From the NCBI GenBank assembly GCA_030642995.1, contig DAOWMR010000042.1:1-11838 (forward strand): 11,838 bases of DNA, written 5' to 3'. Source of the stretch: Spirochaetales bacterium (GTDB lineage Bacteria; Spirochaetota; Spirochaetia; DSM-27196; SLST01). How positions within the stretch are numbered: position 1 is the first letter of the stretch; every line of letters starts with the position of its first letter. Shown here one piece after another: positions 1 through 5,289 of this stretch. Below the pieces are notes generated by a model. That model did not search any database. It saw only the letters and a program-made list of their open reading frames with translations, and was not told the DNA's origin. A program made the position numbers and the translations under genes.

Positions 1-1
1 C

Positions 2-52
2 GGGACGCTTCTCGGCATCGTCCCGGCAATCATCCTTTTCAGGCGCCTGTGA
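2..52 (+). CDS. C-terminal end of an unidentified membrane protein (partial, 5' end outside window)
   Basis: Reading from base 2 gives 16 codons (GTLLGIVPAIILFRRL) and a TGA stop at 50-52. The residues are strongly hydrophobic and end in Arg-Arg-Leu, like the last membrane segment and cytoplasmic end of an integral membrane protein. The stop overlaps the GTG start of maf in a 4-base GTGA arrangement, a common signature of translational coupling, which supports this being a real gene end rather than a chance frame. Too little is visible to name a family. Confidence 0.5.
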   Translation, partial: GTLLGIVPAIILFRRL

Positions 53-666
53 CACCACCAACAGAGCCGGATAACGCAGCGCCCCGGCTTATTCTCGCCT
101 CCGGCTCTTCCCGTCGTCATGATTTGCTCAATCAGATAGGGCTCAATCACGAAGTGATCCCGCCGCATCTGGACGAGGAGGCGTTCACCGATGATGATCC
201 GGTGAAGCTTGTTCAGACGCTCGCCGCGGCGAAGGCGGAAGCTGTGCGCGTCGCCACTCCCGGAGCATCACAACGCTGGATTCTCGCGGCGGACACGGTT
301 GTGGCCGTTGACGGACAGATCCTGGGCAAACCGTCGGACCGCGAGCAAGCGGCCACGATGGTCCGGAAGCTCTCCGGGCACACTCATTTGGTCGTAACCG
401 GAATCGCAATCTGGCCGCCGGGCATGGCAACGCCCACGGTCAGGGTGGCCAACACGAATGTCACGTTCACGAGCCTCACGGCCGGAGAGATCGAACACTA
501 TCTGGAAACGAACGACTGGAAGGATGTTGCGGGCGCCTACCGCATCCAAGGGCGTGCAGGACTCTATATCGAATGGATCTCCGGATCGTATAGCAACGTC
601 GTAGGCTTGCCGATCCACCTCGTTTACTCTATCCTTACTGAACACGGCTATCAGAGGCTCAGGTAG
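49..666 (+). CDS. maf: Maf family nucleoside triphosphate pyrophosphatase
   Basis: Maf proteins are cytoplasmic house-cleaning enzymes that hydrolyse non-canonical or excess nucleoside triphosphates (in the YhdE subgroup dTTP and UTP) to the monophosphate and pyrophosphate. At 205 aa this is near the usual family length. The N-terminal substrate loop is LILASGSSRRHDLL (residues 14-27), where Ser21 stands in place of the usual Pro of the SxSPRR motif. AADTVVAVDGQILGKP (80-95) carries the catalytic Asp82 and the GKP motif. HLVVTG (113-118) and GAYRIQG...GSYSNVVGLP (162-188) complete the family pattern. The GTG start at 49 overlaps the upstream stop by 4 bases, suggesting coupling; only a weak AGG precedes it. 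The exact nucleotide preference cannot be read from sequence. It lies directly upstream of rpsB with 114 bases between. Confidence 0.93.
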   Translation: MTPPTEPDNAAPRLILASGSSRRHDLLNQIGLNHEVIPPHLDEEAFTDDDPVKLVQTLAAAKAEAVRVATPGASQRWILAADTVVAVDGQILGKPSDREQAATMVRKLSGHTHLVVTGIAIWPPGMATPTVRVANTNVTFTSLTAGEIEHYLETNDWKDVAGAYRIQGRAGLYIEWISGSYSNVVGLPIHLVYSILTEHGYQRLR

Positions 667-780
667 AAACTCAGGCTCAGATAGTACATTCCGTCGGTAT
701 TGTGGACCTCGGGACACCTCTACCGCACGAGAACAAGAGAAGGAGCGTCGCCAATCGCGCGGCGCAATTAGGAGGGCGCT
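667..780 (+). promoter_or_regulatory. rpsB leader with GC-rich hairpin at 745-765
   Basis: This 114-base gap, the longest in the window, sits in front of rpsB. GCGTCGC (745-751) can pair with GCGGCGC (759-765) as a 7-bp stem with one G-U pair and a 7-base loop, ending only 4 bases before the Shine-Dalgarno at 770-775. S2 is known to repress its own rpsB-tsf mRNA in Escherichia coli through the leader, so this could be the equivalent control element, but that is inference. Near the left edge the 12-base motif AGGCTCAGRTAG occurs twice (655-666 and 673-684), the first copy overlapping the maf stop. I could not pick out a convincing promoter. Confidence 0.4.
770..775 (+). promoter_or_regulatory. 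Strong Shine-Dalgarno of rpsB
   Basis: AGGAGG lies 5 bases before the GTG at 781. It fixes that GTG as the rpsB start rather than the in-frame ATG at 796, and gives the canonical S2 N-terminus MAVVTMKNLLESGVHFGHQ. Confidence 0.85.
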
Positions 781-2175
781 GTGGCAGTAGTCACAATGAA
801 GAACCTGCTCGAGTCAGGTGTGCATTTCGGTCATCAGACCAAGCGATGGGATCCCCGGATGAAGAAGTTCATCTTTGCCGAACGAAACGGGATCCACATC
901 ATCGATCTTCAAAAAACAATCGTATGTATCAAGGACGCCTATGAGGTTGTCCGCAAATGCGTATTGAACAACAAGTCTGTGCTCTTCGTCGGAACGAAGA
1001 AGCAGGCACAACAGGCTATTGAGCGGGAAGCGCAGCGCTGCGGCATGTTCTACGTGAACAATCGCTGGTTAGGTGGCATGCTCACGAATTTTTCGACCAT
1101 CAAGAAGTCGCTTCTTCGTCTGAAGAAGATTGACAAGATGGAAATTGACGGTACGTTCGAGAGTTTCACAAAGAAGGAAGTTGCCCGTCTGAACAGGGAA
1201 CGGGCGCGACTGGAGAAAAACCTCGGCGGCATCAAAGAGATGAAGGAACTGCCGGGCGTAGTGTTCGTGATCGACACCCGGAAAGAGGCCATTGCCGTGG
1301 CTGAAGCTCAGCGAATGGGCATTCCGATCGTCGCAGTGGTGGACACCAACTCCAATCCGGACGGAATTGACCATCCAATCCCTGGAAACGACGACGCAAT
1401 CCGCGCCATCACGCTGTTCACCCAGATTGTTGCCAACGCCGTTATTGAGGCGGACAACGAGATCGGGCTCGAGGTAATCGAAAACCTCCAGGACGAAGAA
1501 GCCGCGCCCGAGGCTGAGGAATCGGCCGAGGCAACCGTCGAGGCTGAGAAACCGGCTGAAGCAACCGTCGAGGCTGAGAAACCGGCTGAAGCAACTGTCG
1601 AGGCTGAGAAGCCTGCCGAGACGATCCTCGAAGCTGAGAAGCCGGCTGAGACAACCGTCGAGGCTGAGAAACCGGCTGAAGCAACTGTCGAGGCTGAGAA
1701 GCCTGCCGAGGCAACCGTCGAGGCTGAGAAACCGGCTGAAGTAACTGTCGAGGCTGAGAAGCCTGCCGAGGCAACCGTCGAGGCTGAAAAGCCTGCCGGC
1801 ACGACCGCCGAGGCTGAAAAGCCTGCCGGGACGACTGTCGAGGCTGAGAAGCCTGCCGAGACGATCCTCGAAGCTGAGAAGCCGGCTGAGGCAACCGTCG
1901 AGGCTGAGAAGCCTGCCGAAACGACCGTCGAGGCGAAGGAAAAACCAAAGCCCAAGACGAAAGCCAAGGCGAAAGCAAAACCAAAGGCAAAGACGAAGAC
2001 GAAGACAGAGACAAAAGGTGAAGAAGCAACGGCTCACGAAAGCTTCACTACCGAAGACTATTCCGAGTATCAGCCTGATGAGAATGAGACCAAAGAAAAG
2101 GAGCCTGAGCTCGAGATTGAAGATGCGCTGGCGGACGAGGCCGGCGTCGATCAGGATGAAATCCAGGAAGACTAG
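781..2175 (+). CDS. rpsB: 30S ribosomal protein S2 with a long repetitive C-terminal extension
   Basis: S2 is an essential protein on the solvent side of the 30S subunit and is needed for S1 to dock. Residues 1 to about 235 are a complete, ordinary S2 core: LLESGVHFGHQTKRWDPRMK near the start, NNRWLGGMLTNFSTI (93-107), and VDTNSNPDGIDHPIPGNDDA (187-206). Bacterial S2 is usually about 230-290 aa, but this protein is 464 aa. After an acidic linker come 13 tandem copies of a decapeptide of consensus EATVEAEKPA (residues 250-379) and a degenerate 14th. Next is a lysine block in which almost every second residue is Lys (386-412), then an acidic tail (413-464) ending DQDEIQED. The extension has no hydrophobic core and is predicted to be disordered. 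The frame is open throughout and the start is fixed by AGGAGG. tsf follows after 63 bases, as in most bacteria. The S2 assignment is certain; the role of the tail is unknown. Confidence 0.97.
   Translation: MAVVTMKNLLESGVHFGHQTKRWDPRMKKFIFAERNGIHIIDLQKTIVCIKDAYEVVRKCVLNNKSVLFVGTKKQAQQAIEREAQRCGMFYVNNRWLGGMLTNFSTIKKSLLRLKKIDKMEIDGTFESFTKKEVARLNRERARLEKNLGGIKEMKELPGVVFVIDTRKEAIAVAEAQRMGIPIVAVVDTNSNPDGIDHPIPGNDDAIRAITLFTQIVANAVIEADNEIGLEVIENLQDEEAAPEAEESAEATVEAEKPAEATVEAEKPAEATVEAEKPAETILEAEKPAETTVEAEKPAEATVEAEKPAEATVEAEKPAEVTVEAEKPAEATVEAEKPAGTTAEAEKPAGTTVEAEKPAETILEAEKPAEATVEAEKPAETTVEAKEKPKPKTKAKAKAKPKAKTKTKTETKGEEATAHESFTTEDYSEYQPDENETKEKEPELEIEDALADEAGVDQDEIQED
1528..1917 (+). repeat. Thirteen tandem copies of a 30-bp in-frame repeat within rpsB
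   Basis: Thirteen 30-bp units encode the decapeptide EATVEAEKPA or close variants (ETILEAEKPA in units 4 and 12, EVTVEAEKPA in unit 8, GTTAEAEKPA in unit 10, GTTVEAEKPA in unit 11). The core GAGGCTGAGAA is nearly invariant. Units end mainly in AAACCGGCT or AAGCCTGCC, with a third form AAGCCGGCT in units 4 and 12. Pairs 2-3, 5-6 and 7-8 are almost identical 60-bp dimers, and units 4 and 12 are identical to each other. This suggests growth by duplication of dimers or larger blocks. The period is a multiple of three, so copy-number changes would keep the reading frame. A degenerate unit precedes the array (from 1498) and another follows it (1918-1947). Confidence 0.95.
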
Positions 2176-2196
2176 GTCTCATAACTCGATTATCGA

Positions 2197-2217
2197 CTCT
2201 GGACGTAGATTCCAGGG
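2197..2217 (+). other. Small hairpin in the rpsB-tsf spacer
   Basis: CTCTGGA (2197-2203) pairs with TCCAGGG (2211-2217) around a 7-base loop, with one U-G pair. No run of T follows, so it is not a typical intrinsic terminator. An attenuator-like element between rpsB and tsf is known in Escherichia coli, and this hairpin could play such a role or shield the transcript from nucleases. It ends 8 bases before the tsf Shine-Dalgarno at 2226-2231. Confidence 0.35.
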
Positions 2218-2225
2218 ACTCTCAG

Positions 2226-2231
2226 AAGGAG
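2226..2231 (+). promoter_or_regulatory. Shine-Dalgarno of tsf
   Basis: AAGGAG stands 7 bases before the GTG at 2239 and decides that start, giving the standard EF-Ts N-terminus. Confidence 0.8.
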
Positions 2232-2238
2232 ATACGAA

Positions 2239-3084
2239 GTGGATATCAAAGCGATAGATGTCAAGAAACTCCGGGAAATGACCGGGGCCGGCATGATGGA
2301 TTGCAAGAAGGCTCTCACCGAAGCCGGTGGGGACTTCAAGAAAGCAGAGAAGCTACTCAAGGAACAGGGACTTGCCGCTGCAGCGAAACGCGGTGGTCGC
2401 GCCACCAACGAGGGTCGTGTGTTCACGCTCATCAACGGGAAGAAGGCGGGTATTCTCGAAGTCGCGTGTGAGACCGATTTTGTCGCGCGCAATGATACAT
2501 TTGTCGACCTGGGCAAGGGTATGGTAGCCGACATGGTCGACAACGGCGTTGCCGCCGACGGCCCGGAACTCGCTGCAACGGTCCAGAACGCAATCACCAC
2601 CATCAAGGAAAACATGACGGTCCGTAGGGGCAAGGTGATCGAGGCGGATGCCAACGAGATTCTCACAGAATACGTTCACGGCGACAGCGGTCGAATTGGC
2701 GTCATTGTCAAGATCAAGACAGACAAGCCCCAACTCCTCTCGGAAGAACCGGTGACAAGCTTTGCTTTTGATCTTGCGCTTCACGTTGCCGCATTCCGGC
2801 CGCAGTTTCTCTCCGCCCAAACGATCAACGAGGACTATCGCGCCGAGCAGGAGGAGATCTTCCTCGCCCAGGCCCGGAAACTGGACAAGCCGGAGAATAT
2901 TCTTCCGGGCATAGCCAAGGGCAAGATGAAGAAGCATCTCTCGGAGATATGTCTCCTGGAACAGGGATTCGTGAAGGACGAGAAGCGGTCCGTCGCTCAG
3001 GTTGCAAAGGACCTTGGTAAACAAGTGGGGGGGGACGTATCCGTATCCGGATATGTGTACTACAGTGTAGGAGAAGCACTGTAG
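2239..3084 (+). CDS. tsf: Elongation factor Ts
   Basis: EF-Ts is the guanine nucleotide exchange factor that releases GDP from EF-Tu during translation elongation. The 281 aa match the usual full length (about 283 in Escherichia coli). The N-terminal UBA-like domain has the signature LREMTGAGMMDCKKAL (11-26). The second signature, GILEVACETDFVARN (71-85), includes the Asp80-Phe81 pair that inserts into EF-Tu. The C-terminal dimerisation or core subdomains run to VSGYVYYSVGEAL. It starts with GTG behind AAGGAG. A run of eight G (3027-3034) lies near the 3' end, but the frame continues correctly to a normal C-terminus. It is the second gene of the rpsB-tsf-frr translation group; frr follows after 43 bases. 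Confidence 0.97.
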   Translation: MDIKAIDVKKLREMTGAGMMDCKKALTEAGGDFKKAEKLLKEQGLAAAAKRGGRATNEGRVFTLINGKKAGILEVACETDFVARNDTFVDLGKGMVADMVDNGVAADGPELAATVQNAITTIKENMTVRRGKVIEADANEILTEYVHGDSGRIGVIVKIKTDKPQLLSEEPVTSFAFDLALHVAAFRPQFLSAQTINEDYRAEQEEIFLAQARKLDKPENILPGIAKGKMKKHLSEICLLEQGFVKDEKRSVAQVAKDLGKQVGGDVSVSGYVYYSVGEAL

Positions 3085-3127
3085 CCGATCCGGACTCGGC
3101 ACACCATCGACAGACTGAGGGGGAAGT

Positions 3128-3682
3128 ATGGAGAATATCATTTCCGAAGCCGAGGAACGGATGAAGAAAGCCGTTGAAGCTCTTCAACACGAGTTCAATA
3201 CGCTTCGAACCGGCCGGGCATCGCCGGCCCTCTTCGACAAGATCCGGGTGGAGTACTACGGAAACCCTACTCCGCTGAATCAGGTTGCAACAATCTCGGT
3301 ACCGGAGGCGCGACTGGTGGTGATCCAGCCGTGGGACAAGTCCATTATTGGAGATATCGAGAAAGCGATTCAGAAATCAGAGTTGTCGGTAAACCCGAAC
3401 AATGACGGCAAAGTCATCCGTGTTTCCATACCCCCGCTCACCGAAGAACGACGCAAGGAGTTCGTGAAGATTGCCAAGAATATGGCGGAGCAGAACCGAG
3501 TTTCCCTCCGAAACACCCGTCGTGATGCGAACGACGAACTGAAAAAAGCGGAGAAGGACGGTACCATCAGCGAAGACGACCTGAAACGAGCGGAAGATGA
3601 TGTTCAGAAGCTCACGGATTCGTATGTGGCACAGGTGAACGAACAGCTCGAAGAAAAAGAGAAAGAGATCCTCGACATATAG
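3128..3682 (+). CDS. frr: Ribosome recycling factor
   Basis: RRF works with EF-G to split the post-termination ribosome so that it can start another round. The 184 aa are almost exactly the family length of 185. Conserved blocks appear in order: LRTGRASPALFDKIRVEYYG near residues 26-45, TPLNQVATISVPEARLVVIQ, the stretch around VNPNNDGKVIRVSIPPLTEE, RNTRRDAN, and the final ISEDDLKRAEDDVQKLTD with the KEKEI end. Together these form the coiled-coil arm and hinge domain of RRF. The ATG at 3128 is preceded by GAGGGG (3117-3122), 5 bases away. The TAG stop is followed at once by the uppS ATG with no base between, so uppS is probably translated by ribosomes finishing frr. Confidence 0.97.
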   Translation: MENIISEAEERMKKAVEALQHEFNTLRTGRASPALFDKIRVEYYGNPTPLNQVATISVPEARLVVIQPWDKSIIGDIEKAIQKSELSVNPNNDGKVIRVSIPPLTEERRKEFVKIAKNMAEQNRVSLRNTRRDANDELKKAEKDGTISEDDLKRAEDDVQKLTDSYVAQVNEQLEEKEKEILDI

Positions 3683-4414
3683 ATGAGCACGGCCCAGCCT
3701 CACAGCCTTGACACCACACGAATTCCGGCGCATGTCGGGATCATCATGGACGGAAACGGTCGATGGGCGACGCGCCGAAACCTGACCCGCCATCGGGGTC
3801 ATCGTGAAGGCTTGGCTGCAGCCAAGCGCACGGTCAAGGCTGCTCATGACCTCGGGATCAAGTACCTCTCGCTCTATACCTTCTCTACCGAAAACTGGCG
3901 TCGCACCGAGGACGAGGTGGGTTTCCTGATGGGGCTTATTGCGACGCACTTGAAGAAGGAATACGACTTCTATCGGGAAAATCGTGTGCGTGTGGTGCAT
4001 TCCGGTGATCTCACACCCCTGCCGGCTCGTCTGCAGCGTGAGATTGAGACTGTTGCGAAGGATACGGCCGGCTTTGACGGCATTCAAGTCAATCTGGCAA
4101 TCAACTACGGCGGTCGTGACGAGATTGTCAGGTCGGTCAACCGGTGGTTGCACAATGGCCGAGGTCGTACAGATCTTGATGCCGACGCACTCGGGCAGCA
4201 CCTTGATCTCCCCGATTTCCCGGAACCGGATCTTCTGATCAGGACCGGCGGCGAGAAGCGCCTGTCCAACTTCCTCATCTGGGAATGCGCATACAGCGAA
4301 CTTCTATTCACCGATATCTTGTGGCCGGATTTCGGAAATGATCAGCTCATTGACGCGGTTCTGGACTATCAGAACCGGGAACGGAAGTTCGGGGGAATGG
4401 GGTGCGGAACTTAG
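3683..4414 (+). CDS. uppS: Isoprenyl transferase (undecaprenyl diphosphate synthase)
   Basis: This cis-prenyltransferase condenses isopentenyl diphosphate onto farnesyl diphosphate to make the C55 lipid carrier used for peptidoglycan and other surface polymers. The 243 aa are of normal length. HVGIIMDGNGRWA (17-29) holds the catalytic Asp23. LYTFSTENWRR (64-74) follows, then GGRDEIV in the middle, and the diphosphate-binding block RTGGEKRLSNFLIW (187-200) with Arg187, Arg193 and Ser195. ELLFTDILWPDF (206-217) ends the domain. It starts on the base after the frr stop and its last 13 bases overlap cdsA, so the three genes are almost certainly cotranscribed. A perfect 18-bp palindrome (3810-3827) lies in the codons for GLAAAK. 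Confidence 0.96.
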   Translation: MSTAQPHSLDTTRIPAHVGIIMDGNGRWATRRNLTRHRGHREGLAAAKRTVKAAHDLGIKYLSLYTFSTENWRRTEDEVGFLMGLIATHLKKEYDFYRENRVRVVHSGDLTPLPARLQREIETVAKDTAGFDGIQVNLAINYGGRDEIVRSVNRWLHNGRGRTDLDADALGQHLDLPDFPEPDLLIRTGGEKRLSNFLIWECAYSELLFTDILWPDFGNDQLIDAVLDYQNRERKFGGMGCGT

Positions 4415-5289
4415 GCCGCCGCGTCATACTCTGGTTCGTCGGCGTACCGACTCTCTTCGCCATCGTCATATTGTTGCCGTACGCACATCATCTGGCATTC
4501 AACCTCATTGTCATAGTTTTGTCCGGTCTCGGAGCAGTGGAGCTGGCAACGCTGTTCGAGCGCAAGGATGCACACTACCGAACCGGCGTGGTGATCATCC
4601 CGCTTCTTGGAGCCGCAATCCCGATTGCCCAGCTCCTCACAACCACCGTTGGGCTGTCGGAAAGCGCTCCCTACTTCACGATTGTCGCACTGACCGGAGT
4701 CATTCTGTTCGTGCAGGTGTTTCGACATACCGCGGATGATTTCCACCACACACTCACGAACATAGCGGCCAATTTCACACTGCTCCTGTACCCTGGCCTC
4801 TTCCTCTCGTTCATCATACGATTGAGTGAGTTCGAATCTTCGTCTGTGCTTATCGTCATATTTCTCTGTACAGTCTTCTTTAACGACAGCATGGCGTACA
4901 TCGCCGGAAGCCTGTATCGATTGATTCAGCAACGAAGAGCACGAAAGCATGGCATTGACTGGACACCGAAGTACGTTTTCCCGGTAAGCCCAAAGAAAAC
5001 AATTGTCGGTTTTGTGGGCGGCTTCCTGCTCTCTCCAGCCGTGCTCCTCGCCTCCAAGGCCCTGTTTCCGAAGGTAATAACCGGCTCGTGGACAACGGCT
5101 ACCCTCATTGGGAGTGGTGTTGGAGTAGCGATCATAGTCGGTGACCTCATTGAGAGTGCCATCAAACGATCGGCAACGAGCAAGAACTCAGGAGATCTCT
5201 TTCCGGGTAGAGGCGGCGTACTGGACTCGGTGGATTCGGTGCTTTACGCCGCGCCGGTCTTCTACTACCTTGTGCGCTACATAGTATGA
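4402..5289 (+). CDS. cdsA: Phosphatidate cytidylyltransferase (CDP-diacylglycerol synthase)
   Basis: CdsA is an integral membrane enzyme that makes CDP-diacylglycerol from CTP and phosphatidic acid, the branch point of bacterial phospholipid synthesis. The 295 aa contain about eight membrane segments. Family marks are NDSMAYIAGSL (161-171), VSPKKTIVGFVGG (195-207) and the C-terminal signature (252-278) containing SAIKR, FPGRGG and LDSVD. This signature departs from the common S-x-[hydrophobic]-KR...KD...PGHGG...DRxD pattern at three places: Asn262 for Asp, Arg270 for His, Ser276 for Arg. The rest of the pattern and the neighbours make the assignment firm. The GTG start at 4402 lies inside uppS behind GGGGGA (4391-4396). 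The TGA stop overlaps the rseP ATG in ATGA. In Treponema dxr normally follows; here it does not. Confidence 0.92.
   Translation: MRNLGRRVILWFVGVPTLFAIVILLPYAHHLAFNLIVIVLSGLGAVELATLFERKDAHYRTGVVIIPLLGAAIPIAQLLTTTVGLSESAPYFTIVALTGVILFVQVFRHTADDFHHTLTNIAANFTLLLYPGLFLSFIIRLSEFESSSVLIVIFLCTVFFNDSMAYIAGSLYRLIQQRRARKHGIDWTPKYVFPVSPKKTIVGFVGGFLLSPAVLLASKALFPKVITGSWTTATLIGSGVGVAIIVGDLIESAIKRSATSKNSGDLFPGRGGVLDSVDSVLYAAPVFYYLVRYIV

Noticed and set aside
600..720. Sigma-70 type promoter for rpsB
   Set aside because: No pair of -35 and -10 boxes with acceptable match and spacing could be defended by eye; transcription may also run through from maf.
1528..1917. Possible CRISPR array
   Set aside because: The 30-bp units are directly contiguous, with no unique spacers, and stay in frame with S2; they are a coding tandem repeat.
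1069..2037. Long minus-strand open frames (322, 219 and 195 codons) across rpsB
   Set aside because: The 30-bp in-frame repeat makes several frames free of stops at once. These frames repeat with the same period, contain no family motif, and lie opposite a certain S2 gene.
3212..3229. GC-rich inverted repeat GGCCGG/CCGGCC inside frr
   Set aside because: It falls in codons for the conserved TGRASPA block of ribosome recycling factor and is likely forced by protein sequence and GC-rich codon choice; no T run follows.
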